From assembly GCA_947259795.1 (NCBI GenBank), contig CAMYNJ010000162.1, forward strand, positions 1-36,232: 36,232 nt of DNA, read 5' to 3'. Source of the DNA: an uncultured Alphaproteobacteria bacterium (GTDB lineage: Bacteria; Pseudomonadota; Alphaproteobacteria; UBA8366; JADFVY01). Below, in pieces: positions 20,453 through 28,986 of this stretch. Made by a program: the position numbers and the translations under genes. How positions within the stretch are numbered: the first letter of the stretch is position 1; every line of letters begins with the position of its first letter. The notes beneath the pieces are model-generated. The model was not told where the DNA came from. It searched no databases and saw only the letters and a program-made list of their open reading frames with translations.

Positions 20453-23438
20453 GCATCCTGCTCCCGTCCGGATCGATGAAATGGGTGGCGGTGATCTCGA
20501 CCTCGGTATTGCCGCTGCGCACCGGATCGGCATGGATCGCTGTCTTGCCGCTCCAGGCCTCCACCCCGCCGCGGATCAGGCCGAGGCCGATCCAGTGGCC
20601 GAGTTCGGGGCTGTAGGTGACCGAGGTCACCCAGCCCTCGCCATGGCCGCTGAGCCTGTCCGGCGCATGCAGCAGCGCGCCGGCGTAGAGCCGCCGGGTG
20701 CGGTCCTTCGGCACGATGCCGACCAGTTGCGGGCGGTCGTCGGTCATCAGCCCGGGCCGCTTGCGCAGCACATTGCCGATGAAGGGCTTCTTCGTGGACG
20801 CCATGCGGTCGAGATGGAGATCCTCCAGCGTCGTGCGGCCGTCCAGTTCCGGGCCGGCGACATGGCCCTTCTCGATACGAAGCGCGCCCAGCGCCTCGGT
20901 CCCGTAGAGGATACCGCCCAGCGGTTCGGCCGCCTGCCAGACGGCGTCGCACATCGCCGCGCCGTAATCCGACGGCACATAGGCCTCCCAGGCCATCTCG
21001 CCCGAGAAGCTGATGCGCGCGACGCGGCATGGTGCGCCGCCGATATGGCCCTCGCGCACGCCCATGAAGGGGAAGGCCTCGCTGGACATGTCGATATCCT
21101 CGACCGCCGCCTCCAGCACCTGGCGCGCCTTCGGCCCCGCCACCGCCAGCCCGGCCCATTGCTCGGACACCGTGGTGACCCGCACGCGCAAATCCGGCCA
21201 GCGGGTTTCCAGCAGTTCTTCGAGGAAGCCCATCACCTTGGCCGCGTTGGCGGTGGTGGTGGTCATGAAGAAATCGCTATCGCTCAGCCGCCATGTGGTG
21301 CCGTCATCCATGACGATGCCGTCGTCGCGCAACATGATGCCGTAGCGCGCCCGGCCCACCGGCAGCTTGCCGAAACCGTTGACATAGACGCGGTTCAGGA
21401 ATTCCGCCGCGTCCGGCCCCTGCACCGCGATCTTGCCCAGGCTGGTGACGTCGCAGAGGCCGACCGTTTCGCGGACCTTCGCGGTCTCACGCTCGTAGGC
21501 CGCCGTCAGATCCTCGCCTGGCGCAGGGAAATACCAGGGGCGCTTCCACAGGCCGGCGTCGATCATCACCGCGCCGTGTTCCATATTCCAGTCATGCATC
21601 GGCGTGTAGCGCGTGGCCCGGAAATGCTCGTCGCAGCCGCGCCCGGCCAGCGCACCCAGCGACACCGGCGTATAGGGCGGGCGGAACATCGTCGTGCCGG
21701 TTTCTGCGATCGTCTTGCCGGTGGCCTTGGCCATCAGGGCGAGGCCGATGACGTTGCCGACTTTGCCCTGGTCGGACGCCATGCCCAGCGTGGTGTAACG
21801 CTTCAGATGCTCGACCGAGACATAGCCTTCCTGGTGGGCGAGGCGGATATCATCGGTCTTCACGTCATGCTGGGGGTCAACGAAGCTCCTCAGCTTGCGG
21901 CCCTTGACGCGGACCTCCCACAGGGGATGGATCGGCCGGTCCCAGCCGCCCGGCGCCGGAGCCTGCTCGTCTAGTGCGGATTTACCGAGGTCGCGCGCGG
22001 CGGCCGCTCCCGCGGCCCGGCCCGATTGCGCGCAGTCTTCGCTACGCCAGACGCCCGCGGCGGAGCCCGCCACCCGGATCGGCTCGGCGCATTCGCCGGG
22101 CAGGAAGGTCGCGAGACTTTCGTCATAGACCGGCCGCGCGCCGCGGTGGGACAGCAGGTTCACGACCGGCGTCCAGCCGCCCGACACGGCGACCAGGTCG
22201 CAGTCGAGCCATTCATCGGCGCGAATCGTGGCGCCGGAGCGGCGGCCGATCTGCAACTTGCCGATGGTCCCGCGCGCTGCCGCCTCGACGGGAACGCAGT
22301 TCGTCATGATCTCGATGCCGGCAGCCCTGGCCCTGGCGGCGAAATCGTCCGAGGCGCGCTCGCGCACATCCAGGATCCGGGCCACATCGACCCCGGCGGC
22401 GGCCATGTCCAGCGCCGAATGATAGCCGCTGTCATTGTTGGTGGCTACGATCGCGCGCCGGCCGGCGGCAACACCGAAGCGGTTCGCGTAAATGCGCGCG
22501 GCGTTGGCCAGCATGATTCCGGGCCGGTCGTTGTTGCCGAAGGCGACGCTGCGTTCCAGCGCGCCCGTGGCGACGATGGTTCGCCGCGTCCGCAGGATCC
22601 AGAATCGCTCGCGCGGCAGGTGGGGAGACGGATCGGCCAGATGATCGGTGACCCTCTCGGCCAAGCCGGCCACGCCACCATCGTACAGGCCAAAGACGGT
22701 GGTGCGCGGCATGATCTGCACATTGCCGGCGGCCTGCAGCGCTTTGAGCCGCGCGGCGCGCCAGTCGGCGGGGGCCTCGTCGCCGATGCCCTCGGTCTCC
22801 GACAGCAGCGACGGGGCAACCGCGAAGTCCTGCTCCGCCAGGATCACGTGCAGCCCAGCCTCTGCGGCGACGCGTGCGGCTTCCAGTCCGGCCGGGCCGG
22901 ACCCCACCACCAGTACGTCGCAATGGGCATGCGCGATTTCGTAGGAATCGGGGTCGGGCTCGCGTGAGGCCTCGCCCATGCCGGCAGCGCGGCGGATGAT
23001 CTTCTCATATTGCATCCAGGCCCAGGTGCCTCGCCCCGGACCCATGAAAGTCTTGTAATAGAACCCGGCGGAGAAGAAGCGCGCCAGCAGGCCATTGAGG
23101 GCGTTGAGGTCGAAGCGCACCGACGGCCAGGCGTTCTGGCCGTACGTGTCCAGCCCGTCGAACAGTTCCAGCGTGGTCGCCCGTACGTTCGGCGTGCGCC
23201 GCGCGCCGGAACCAGTGGTGATCAGCGCGCCGCCTTCCTCGACCCCCGCCGACATCACGCCGCGCGGGCGGTGATATTTGAAGCTGCGGCCGACGATGCG
23301 TACGTCGTTGGCCAGCAGGGCGGAGGCCAGCGTGTCGCCGGGATGGCCTTCGTAGCGCGCACCGTCGAAGCTGAAGGAAAGGGTCCGCGAGCGGTCGATG
23401 GCGCCGCCTTGCCCCAGGCGATTGATCTGCCTGCTCAC
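20445..23438 (-). CDS. soxA: Sarcosine oxidase alpha subunit
   Basis: The 997-aa length is typical. The N-terminal ferredoxin-like part (SFSFDGARYEGHPGDTLASALLANDVRIVGRSFKYHRPRG, quoted in pieces here) binds the NAD-side cofactor region. The nucleotide motif VLVVGSGPAGLEAARVAAEAG and ATGALERSVAFGNNDRPG follow. The C-terminal 400 residues are a folate-binding GcvT/aminomethyltransferase domain (GLCDVTSLGKIAVQGPDAAEFLN...ISFSGEMAWE). The ATG overlaps the soxD stop as ATGA. Sarcosine, from choline, betaine or creatine breakdown, is the expected substrate. Confidence 0.96.
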   Translation of the reverse strand: MSRQINRLGQGGAIDRSRTLSFSFDGARYEGHPGDTLASALLANDVRIVGRSFKYHRPRGVMSAGVEEGGALITTGSGARRTPNVRATTLELFDGLDTYGQNAWPSVRFDLNALNGLLARFFSAGFYYKTFMGPGRGTWAWMQYEKIIRRAAGMGEASREPDPDSYEIAHAHCDVLVVGSGPAGLEAARVAAEAGLHVILAEQDFAVAPSLLSETEGIGDEAPADWRAARLKALQAAGNVQIMPRTTVFGLYDGGVAGLAERVTDHLADPSPHLPRERFWILRTRRTIVATGALERSVAFGNNDRPGIMLANAARIYANRFGVAAGRRAIVATNNDSGYHSALDMAAAGVDVARILDVRERASDDFAARARAAGIEIMTNCVPVEAAARGTIGKLQIGRRSGATIRADEWLDCDLVAVSGGWTPVVNLLSHRGARPVYDESLATFLPGECAEPIRVAGSAAGVWRSEDCAQSGRAAGAAAARDLGKSALDEQAPAPGGWDRPIHPLWEVRVKGRKLRSFVDPQHDVKTDDIRLAHQEGYVSVEHLKRYTTLGMASDQGKVGNVIGLALMAKATGKTIAETGTTMFRPPYTPVSLGALAGRGCDEHFRATRYTPMHDWNMEHGAVMIDAGLWKRPWYFPAPGEDLTAAYERETAKVRETVGLCDVTSLGKIAVQGPDAAEFLNRVYVNGFGKLPVGRARYGIMLRDDGIVMDDGTTWRLSDSDFFMTTTTANAAKVMGFLEELLETRWPDLRVRVTTVSEQWAGLAVAGPKARQVLEAAVEDIDMSSEAFPFMGVREGHIGGAPCRVARISFSGEMAWEAYVPSDYGAAMCDAVWQAAEPLGGILYGTEALGALRIEKGHVAGPELDGRTTLEDLHLDRMASTKKPFIGNVLRKRPGLMTDDRPQLVGIVPKDRTRRLYAGALLHAPDRLSGHGEGWVTSVTYSPELGHWIGLGLIRGGVEAWSGKTAIHADPVRSGNTEVEITATHFIDPDGSRMHA

Positions 23439-23728
23439 TTCGCGGCCTCCTTCTCCAACTGAGCCTTGACGCCCGGATGGGCGGGCTCGGCGGAGAAGAT
23501 TTCATGGGTCATGGTATCGCGCTCAACGACGATCCACATGCGGCAGCCGTAATTATGCTGCCAGAGTTCCTTGTGCGGCCCACGCGGGTTTTCGCGCAGG
23601 AAGACGGCCTCGTACCATGCTTTCTCGTCGGTCGAGTCGATCTGCGGATAGTCGACGCCGGCGTCGCCACCATAGGAAAATTCGGTATGGTCCCGCTCGC
23701 CGCAGAAGGGACAGGGTATGCGCAGCAT
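23435..23728 (-). CDS. soxD: Sarcosine oxidase delta subunit
   Basis: The 97-aa protein matches the delta subunit: IPCPFCGERDHTEFSYGGDA near the start and ELWQHNYGCRMWIVVERDT in the middle. Cys6, Cys9 and the later Cys fit the zinc site of the subunit. It lies between soxB (14 bp away) and soxA (4-bp overlap), the standard position. Confidence 0.96.
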   Translation of the reverse strand: MLRIPCPFCGERDHTEFSYGGDAGVDYPQIDSTDEKAWYEAVFLRENPRGPHKELWQHNYGCRMWIVVERDTMTHEIFSAEPAHPGVKAQLEKEAAK

Positions 23729-23742
23729 CTATCCGGCCCCTT

Positions 23743-25008
23743 TCAATGCAGTTTCGGCACCGGCCCGGCGCCCTTTTCGTCGATCTGCAAGCCGCGTTCG
23801 AAGCGGTCCAGCGTGAAGGCCGCGTTCAATTCATGCGGCGCGTCGTTGGCGATGGTCGAGGCAAAACACCAGCCCGAGGCCGGGGTCGCCTTGAAGCCGC
23901 CGTAACACCAGCCGCCGTTCAAATAGAGCCCGTCTATGGATGTCTTCGAAATGATAGGCGTGCCGTCCATCGACATGTCCATGACGCCGGCCCACTGGCG
24001 CAGCAGCCTTATGCGCTTGAGGCAGGGCATCAGCGCCACCGCGCAGCCCGCGACGTCTTCGTAGATCGGCAGGTTCCCGCGCTGGGCATAGGAATTGTAC
24101 ATGTCCAGGTCGCCGCCGAAGACCATGCCGCCCTTGTCGGACTGGCTGATATAGAAATGCCCGCCCGGCAGCGCATAGGCGACGACGTAGTCCAGCAGCG
24201 GTTTCAGCGGCTCGGAAACGAAGGCCTGCAGCTTGTGGCTTTCGATCGGCAGCCGCCCCATCCCCGCCATGGCGGCCAGCCGGCTGGTATTGCCGGCCAC
24301 CGCGAGGCCGACCTTGCCGGCCTTGATAACGCCGCGCGTGGTCTCGGCGCCGCTAACCCGGCCGCCCTCTCGCAGGACGCCCGTGACCTCGCAGTTCTGG
24401 ATGATATCCACACCCAGGCTGTCGGCGGCCCGCGCATAGCCCCAGGCAACCGCATCGTGGCGCGCGGTGCCGGCGCGCTTCTGCAGGATGGCGCCTTGAA
24501 TCGGGAAGCGGGCGGTATCGGAGAAATCCAGATGCGGCACGCGCTGGCGCACCTGGTCGCGGGTCAGCATCTCGGCATCGATGCCATTCATGCGCATGGT
24601 GTTGGCGCGCCTGGCCGCCGCGTCGCGCGCCGGCGGCGAATGGAACAGCACGATCTGGCCGCGCTGGCTGAACATGACGTTGTAGTTCAGCTCGTGGGAA
24701 AGTTGCTCCCAAAGCCGAAGCGAGAACTCATAAAATTCCGTATTGCCCGGCATCATGTAGTTTGAGCGCACGATGGTGGTGTTGCGCCCGACACTGCCGC
24801 CGCCGAGATAGCCCTTCTCCAGGATCGCGACGTTGCGGATGCCGTGTTCCCTGGCGAGATAATAGGCGGTCGCCAGGCCGTGCCCGCCGGCGCCCACGAT
24901 GATGACGTCATAGCTATCCTTCGGCTCCGGGTCGCGCCAGGCGCGGTCCCAGCCCTTCTGGCCGGTCAATCCGTTCCTGATCACACTCCACGCGGAATAG
25001 CGCGTCAT
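23743..25008 (-). CDS. soxB: Sarcosine oxidase beta subunit
   Basis: The 421-aa flavoprotein starts at ATG 25008 (MTRYSAWSVIRNGLTGQKGW) behind GGGAG. The FAD motif is VIIVGAGGHGLATAYYLA. GTARHDAVAWGYARAA contains the His that carries covalent FMN in the Corynebacterium enzyme. The C-terminal LNGGWCYGGFKATPASGW is the family signature near the active site. It is the first sox gene, and transcription may start upstream of the Nudix gene on the same strand. Confidence 0.96.
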   Translation of the reverse strand: MTRYSAWSVIRNGLTGQKGWDRAWRDPEPKDSYDVIIVGAGGHGLATAYYLAREHGIRNVAILEKGYLGGGSVGRNTTIVRSNYMMPGNTEFYEFSLRLWEQLSHELNYNVMFSQRGQIVLFHSPPARDAAARRANTMRMNGIDAEMLTRDQVRQRVPHLDFSDTARFPIQGAILQKRAGTARHDAVAWGYARAADSLGVDIIQNCEVTGVLREGGRVSGAETTRGVIKAGKVGLAVAGNTSRLAAMAGMGRLPIESHKLQAFVSEPLKPLLDYVVAYALPGGHFYISQSDKGGMVFGGDLDMYNSYAQRGNLPIYEDVAGCAVALMPCLKRIRLLRQWAGVMDMSMDGTPIISKTSIDGLYLNGGWCYGGFKATPASGWCFASTIANDAPHELNAAFTLDRFERGLQIDEKGAGPVPKLH

Positions 25009-25122
25009 GGGGGCACTCCCTGCTTCATCAACCGGCAAACCGAAGCCGGTAAACCCGACTAGGCGCGCATGCCGATTCCCATTTGTCCGCCAACGCCATA
25101 AATGCGCCGGATACCGCCAAGC

Positions 25123-25752
25123 CTATTTCCAGGCGAAGGCGGGGTCGTCGTAATGGGCGACGCGGGTATCGCGGCCCAGCAGCGCGACCTCGCGGAACTG
25201 GTAGAGCATCGCCGCGGTCGGGGCGAAGACGCGATGGCCGAGCGTCGCTAGCGGTGCGGAGAGGATGGGATGATCGTCGGGGCCGGTTTCGAAATGAGGG
25301 ATGTCGGGGCTGAGAAGGTCGGCGAGCGGAATATGGTAGACCTGATCGACTTCGTGGCGGTCGGGATGGATCGCGCCGACCGCGCTGCCCCAGACCACGA
25401 CCGGCGTGATACGGAAACCGGATCGGGTCGGGTAATCGTCAAGCGTCCCGACGATCCGATCCTCGCCCACTGACAGGCCAAGCTCTTCCTCCAGTTCGCG
25501 CAGCGCCGCCGCGTGCGCCGTCTCGCCCTTGTCCAGCCGGCCGCCCGGCAGGGCGTATTGCCCGCCATGGCGCCGCAGCCCGGCGGGGCGCGTCGTCAGC
25601 AGCAGCGCCGCCTGGCCGCTATCGCCTTCGACAATCACGATGGCCACCGCCGCCCGCCGCAGCGATTCGTCGCCGATGGGCCGCCGTTCGAAGACGGAAA
25701 GCTTCCGCTCGATGTCCGCGCGCAGGTGGGCATTGAAGAAAAGATCGACCAT
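25123..25752 (-). CDS. Nudix hydrolase, CoA pyrophosphatase-like
   Basis: The 209-aa protein has an intact Nudix box GGRLDKGETAHAAALREL followed by EEELGL. The segment before it, LLLTTRPAGLRRHGGQYALPGG, fits the LLTxRxxxLRxHxGQ signature that marks CoA-cleaving (NudL-type) members. CoA or acyl-CoA hydrolysis to 3',5'-ADP and phosphopantetheine is therefore likely but unproven. It is on the soxBDAG strand, 114 bp upstream of soxB, and divergent from the threonine aldolase gene. Confidence 0.9.
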   Translation of the reverse strand: MVDLFFNAHLRADIERKLSVFERRPIGDESLRRAAVAIVIVEGDSGQAALLLTTRPAGLRRHGGQYALPGGRLDKGETAHAAALRELEEELGLSVGEDRIVGTLDDYPTRSGFRITPVVVWGSAVGAIHPDRHEVDQVYHIPLADLLSPDIPHFETGPDDHPILSAPLATLGHRVFAPTAAMLYQFREVALLGRDTRVAHYDDPAFAWK

Positions 25753-25900
25753 GGTTCCCCGGTTCTCTTCGCCTGTCCTAATGGACCTGCCCCGGCCGAG
25801 CGGGTCAAGCGCCGCCTTCGCGATAATTCCCTTCCCGTGTGGCCGCGCCTGATGTTCAATGGGTCGTGCGGGAACCAGTCACGGGGGAAACAGCCTGTCC

Positions 25901-26956
25901 ATGTCCTATGCCGGAATGACAGATATCGACGCAGCGGCGTTCAACCGAATCGTCGATCTGCGCAGCGATACCGTGACCCGGCCCGGCGAAGGCATGCGCC
26001 GAGCGATGGCGGAGGCGGAGGTCGGCGACGACGTCTATGGCGAGGACCAAACCGTCAATGCGCTGGAAGAGAAAGTCGCCGCGTTGCTGGGCAAGGAAGC
26101 CGGGCTGTTCGTGGCCAGCGGCACCCAGAGCAACCTGACCGCCCTGTTGAGCCACTGCCAGCGCGGCGAGGAATATATCGCCGGCGAGACCTATCACGTC
26201 TTTGCGGAGGAGGCCGGCGGGGCCAGCGCGCTGGGCGGCATAGCGGCGCATCCGCTGCCGATCGATGCGCACGGCGCAATCACGCCGGACCAGGTCGAGT
26301 CTGCGATCAGGCCGGACGATTTTCATTACCCGGTCACGCGGCTCGTCTGCCTGGAAAACACCATGTACGGCCATGTCCAGCCGATCGCCGATCAGCAGGC
26401 CATCGCGTCGGTGGCGCGGCGGCACGGGCTGTCGGTCCATCTGGACGGCGCGCGGCTGATGAATGCGGCGGTGGCGCTGGGCCAGCCGCCGGCGGCCGTG
26501 GCGGCTTGTGCGGATTCGGTATCGCTCTGCCTGTCGAAAGGGCTGGGCGCGCCGGTGGGATCGGTGCTTTCCGGGACGAAGGACTTCATTGCCCGCGCCC
26601 GGCGCATTCGCAAGATGCTGGGCGGCGGCATGCGACAGGCCGGCGTTCTGGCGGCCGCCGACCTTTATGCGCTGGAAAACCATATCGACCGCCTGGCCGA
26701 CGATCACGCCAACGCGAAACGACTGGCCGATGGGCTGGCGAGGTGCAAGGGCCTGGAGATCGAGGCGACCGAAACCAATATGGTCTTCATCGCCCCTCGC
26801 GAAGAAGACCTGGAACCCCTGCGCGCCCACCTGGCCGCCCGCGGCATAATCATCGCCGCCCAGCGGCCCAGCACCCGGCTCGTTACCCATCTCGACATCA
26901 CGGCTGAGGATATCGAACGCACGATCGAGGCGTTCGGGGCTTTCTACAAGGGATGA
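25901..26956 (+). CDS. ltaE: Low-specificity L-threonine aldolase
   Basis: The 351-aa PLP enzyme cleaves threonine or allo-threonine to glycine and acetaldehyde. It begins RIVDLRSDTVTRPGEGMRRAMAEAEVGDDVYGED and has the PLP Lys in SLCLSKGLGAP near residue 213. LDGARLMNAAVALG holds the Asp that contacts the pyridine nitrogen. ATG 25901 is preceded by GGGGGA at a rather long 12-nt spacing; ATG 25859 and 25916 are alternatives. Its product glycine is also the product of the neighbouring sarcosine oxidase, which suggests a glycine/one-carbon locus. Confidence 0.93.
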   Translation: MSYAGMTDIDAAAFNRIVDLRSDTVTRPGEGMRRAMAEAEVGDDVYGEDQTVNALEEKVAALLGKEAGLFVASGTQSNLTALLSHCQRGEEYIAGETYHVFAEEAGGASALGGIAAHPLPIDAHGAITPDQVESAIRPDDFHYPVTRLVCLENTMYGHVQPIADQQAIASVARRHGLSVHLDGARLMNAAVALGQPPAAVAACADSVSLCLSKGLGAPVGSVLSGTKDFIARARRIRKMLGGGMRQAGVLAAADLYALENHIDRLADDHANAKRLADGLARCKGLEIEATETNMVFIAPREEDLEPLRAHLAARGIIIAAQRPSTRLVTHLDITAEDIERTIEAFGAFYKG

Positions 26957-26978
26957 CGGTGGGGTCTCAGGCGACCTG

Positions 26979-27548
26979 CTAGAGATACCCGCGGAGGATT
27001 TTCGCGATCCGCTGGGGCGGCAGGGTGGCGGGCAGCAGGGACAGGGGCTCGCCGCCGTGGCCCATCAGATAGATCAGCGTCGTGTGCTCGAAAAGGCGCT
27101 CGAATGCGCCGGGATCGGCGACGCGCTGCGCGGCGATTCGGAAATCGGCGCGGACCTTCGCGATGTCGGCATCCTTACCGGTCAGCCCGACGAAGGAGGG
27201 GTGGAAATTGGCGAGATGGGCGGCCATGCGGGCAGGTGTGTCGTGCTCCGGGTCCACGGTAACGAACAGCGGGACGACCGATTCCGCCTGCGAAGCCAGT
27301 TCGTCCAGCGCGGCCGAGATCGTCCCCAGTGCCATCGGGCAGGCATGCGGGCATTCGGTATAGCCGAACCAGACCAGTTTGAGCCTGCCGTCGAACTCGT
27401 TGCTGCTTCGGGTCTCGCCGCGCTGGTCAACCAGCGTGAAATTCCCGCCGATAGCCAGCGGAAGCGGTTCCGTGGCGGGCGCCGGGCCCGCCACGGCAAC
27501 CAGGAACGCCATGCCGGCGACGCTCCGTACAACAAAACTTCCAATCAC
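26979..27548 (-). CDS. SCO1/SenC family copper protein
   Basis: The 189-aa protein starts at GTG 27548, whose GTGA overlaps the previous stop. A signal peptide or anchor (GSFVVRSVAGMAFLVAVAGPAPA) comes first. The thioredoxin fold has the copper site TECPHACP (Cys66, Cys70) and the distal His154 in FEHTTLIYLM. FVTVDPEHDTPARM is the other family hallmark. SCO proteins deliver copper to cytochrome oxidase CuA or act as periplasmic thiol reductases. No oxidase gene is in the window. Its tight coupling to two secreted Cys proteins suggests a copper or redox role for that set. Confidence 0.93.
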   Translation of the reverse strand: MIGSFVVRSVAGMAFLVAVAGPAPATEPLPLAIGGNFTLVDQRGETRSSNEFDGRLKLVWFGYTECPHACPMALGTISAALDELASQAESVVPLFVTVDPEHDTPARMAAHLANFHPSFVGLTGKDADIAKVRADFRIAAQRVADPGAFERLFEHTTLIYLMGHGGEPLSLLPATLPPQRIAKILRGYL

Positions 27549-28060
27549 TTGCCGGTACCCAGCTTGCCGTCGCGTTCGATGACCTTCATCACGGCGGGAT
27601 CGTTGCGGAACCATTGCTGGGTGGTCTTGCTTTTGGCGTCGACGCCGTTGGCCTCGGCCCACTGGCCGGCGAAGCGGTTGGCGCGTTGCCATTTGCCGTC
27701 CGGCGCTTCGCGCACGAACTGCAACGCGAAGACCTTGATGCCACGGTTGGTCGAGAACAGCCCGTCGGCGGTCACCTGTTTGCCGCAGAATTCCAGCAAT
27801 TCGACGGTCGCGCCGGCGAAAGGCACGACATTCTTCAGCGGCAGGATCAGTTCGCCCTCGCCGGTCAGGAGGCCAAGCTGGCGCTTGCCGCCGCCGCATC
27901 GATCCGGGCAATCGCCGGTCAGTTCGCACAGCGCATCGACGACCTTCGCCTCGAAACGGGTCTTTTCCTCTTCCGGCAGGCCCCAGGATTCGGCGGCGAG
28001 CGCGCCGGCCGTCCATGCGGCGGACAGAACCAGGGTAAGAATCGCTATTATCGCTTTCAT
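27545..28060 (-). CDS. Secreted Cys-containing protein of unknown function
   Basis: The 171-aa protein has a clear signal peptide (MKAIIAILTLVLSAAWTAGALA, cut after ALA). The mature part has a Cys cluster ALCELTGDCPDRCGGG and a later EFCGK. The rest is soluble and mixed in character, with LPLKNVVPFAGATVELLEFCGKQVTADGLF. I do not recognise the family. It lies 2 bp after the preceding secreted protein gene and overlaps the SCO gene by 4 bp, so the three are made together. Metal binding or a disulfide-stabilised fold are both possible. Confidence 0.85.
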   Translation of the reverse strand: MKAIIAILTLVLSAAWTAGALAAESWGLPEEEKTRFEAKVVDALCELTGDCPDRCGGGKRQLGLLTGEGELILPLKNVVPFAGATVELLEFCGKQVTADGLFSTNRGIKVFALQFVREAPDGKWQRANRFAGQWAEANGVDAKSKTTQQWFRNDPAVMKVIERDGKLGTGK

Positions 28061-28062
28061 GA

Positions 28063-28512
28063 CTACTCCCCGAACGGCTGGATGCCGTAGTCTTCATCGG
28101 TCATGTTGACGATGCCGTGGTCCTCGACCAGGCGGTCGGCGACAAGGTAGTGCATGCCGTCGCGCTCGAACGCCTTGCCCTCCAGCACCACGTGATGGGT
28201 CTGCAGGTCCAGCAGCGCCGGATCGGCCACCGACTGGCCGTTGCCCTGGAAGGAAAGCAGGATATAGGGCGTGCCGTCGTCCGAGAGGATGCCGACGGGA
28301 ATGCCGCCGGCCGCGCACCAGACCGCGCATTGATGATGGGCGGTGCCCAGCGGGTACATGATCTCGGTGAGGTAGCACCAGCTGTCGATGATCTCGCCGG
28401 TGACCTTTACGGTATCCGCGGCCGCGTGCCGCTTGTCGGCGTACGCGCCGGACAGGGGGGCCGCGCAGAGCGTCGCCGCCAGCAGGGCCGCGAACAGATT
28501 TCGCTGTTTCAT
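28063..28512 (-). CDS. Secreted protein with HxxCAxxC motif, unknown function
   Basis: The 149-aa protein starts at ATG 28512 after AGGGAAG; the longer ORF start lies in the terminator region. A signal peptide (MKQRNLFAALLAATLCAAPLSGAYA) is followed by a compact beta-rich domain. It contains GEIIDSWCYLTEIMYP, HHQCAVWCAAGGIPVGIL and LQTHHVVLEGKAF. The conserved-looking Cys and His residues suggest a metal or disulfide site. I have seen similar DSxCY...CAxxCAxxGxP patterns in periplasmic proteins but cannot name the family. It heads the three-gene set ending with SCO. Confidence 0.85.
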   Translation of the reverse strand: MKQRNLFAALLAATLCAAPLSGAYADKRHAAADTVKVTGEIIDSWCYLTEIMYPLGTAHHQCAVWCAAGGIPVGILSDDGTPYILLSFQGNGQSVADPALLDLQTHHVVLEGKAFERDGMHYLVADRLVEDHGIVNMTDEDYGIQPFGE

Positions 28513-28524
28513 TCGATCTTCCCT

Positions 28525-28576
28525 GAAAAAAATGCGCCGGCGGGGTTGATGCCCGAAGGGCGGCCGCCGGCGCATT
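28525..28576 (-). terminator. Strong Rho-independent terminator after the Cys-rich gene
   Basis: On the minus strand a perfect 13-bp stem (AATGCGCCGGCGG and its complement, 28531-28543 with 28564-28576) leads straight into TTTTTTT. It begins 30 bp after the Cys-rich gene stop and ends 13 bp before the next ATG. It should end most Cys-rich transcripts, or act as a read-through valve for the SCO set. Confidence 0.88.
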
Positions 28577-28605
28577 CGTGGACAGTCTGGTCCGCTATCC
28601 CTGGC

Positions 28606-28911
28606 TCAGTTCGCCGCGCAGGGGTTGCAGGGATTCTTGGCTGCGCAGGGGTTGCACGGGTTGGCGGCCGCACAGGGGTTGGCGGCCGCGCACGGGTTGC
28701 ACGGATTCGCCGCCGCGCAAGGGTTGCACGGTTTGGCTGCCAGGCAGGGATTGGCGCAACAGGGGCTGCAGGGGTTCTGCGCGCAGGCCGAGCAAGGGTT
28801 GCACGGGTTGGCGCCGGCCGCGATCGACGCGCCGGGCGCGGCCATGGCCATGGCGGCGGCGGCGACACCGGCGGCGAGGGCGGTCTTGAACTTGCTGTCG
28901 TTGATCGGCAT
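28606..28911 (-). CDS. Secreted Cys-rich repeat protein (NPCNPCAA repeats)
   Basis: The 101-aa product has a signal peptide ([23 protein letters not shown]). The remaining roughly 69 residues are almost entirely NPCNPCAA-like repeats. I count 16 Cys in the mature part, with PC spaced as CxxC and CxxxxC and one CC pair. There are no aromatic residues and almost no charge. Such a chain would suit a soft-metal buffer (copper, zinc, cadmium), a disulfide or thioether-modified peptide, or a surface protein. It lies between an OmpR-type two-component system and a SCO set, has its own terminator, and has an 11-bp-periodic operator upstream. I assign no established family. Confidence 0.85.
   Translation of the reverse strand: MPINDSKFKTALAAGVAAAAMAMAAPGASIAAGANPCNPCSACAQNPCSPCCANPCLAAKPCNPCAAANPCNPCAAANPCAAANPCNPCAAKNPCNPCAAN
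28613..28815 (-). repeat. Degenerate tandem repeat encoding NPCNPCAA units
   Basis: The plus strand shows repeated GCGCAGGGGTTGCA and GGGTTGGCGGCCGC-type words, the complement of the Asn-Pro-Cys codons. Units vary from 12 to 24 bp, all multiples of three. Copy number is likely to vary between strains by slippage. Confidence 0.75.
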
Positions 28912-28943
28912 TGGTTTTCTCTCTTCCCAGTATGTTGAAACGG

Positions 28944-28961
28944 ACAGGGTCGTCTCCCTGT
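28944..28961. promoter_or_regulatory. Inverted repeat near the Cys-rich gene start
   Basis: ACAGGG and CCCTGT flank 6 bp, 33 bp upstream of the Cys-rich ATG and just below the predicted -10. It would fall in the 5' leader and could be a second operator or a leader hairpin. Confidence 0.3.
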
Positions 28962-28986
28962 GGAAAGAACAATAGCCTTGCCACCG

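Noticed and set aside
20451-21974. 507-aa plus-strand ORF
   Set aside because: It is antisense to soxA and has a His/Arg-rich shadow composition.
28613-28815. Tandem repeat as a non-coding minisatellite
   Set aside because: All unit lengths are multiples of three, the frame is open from a signal peptide to a stop, and a ribosome binding site and terminator flank it. A coding repeat explains it better.
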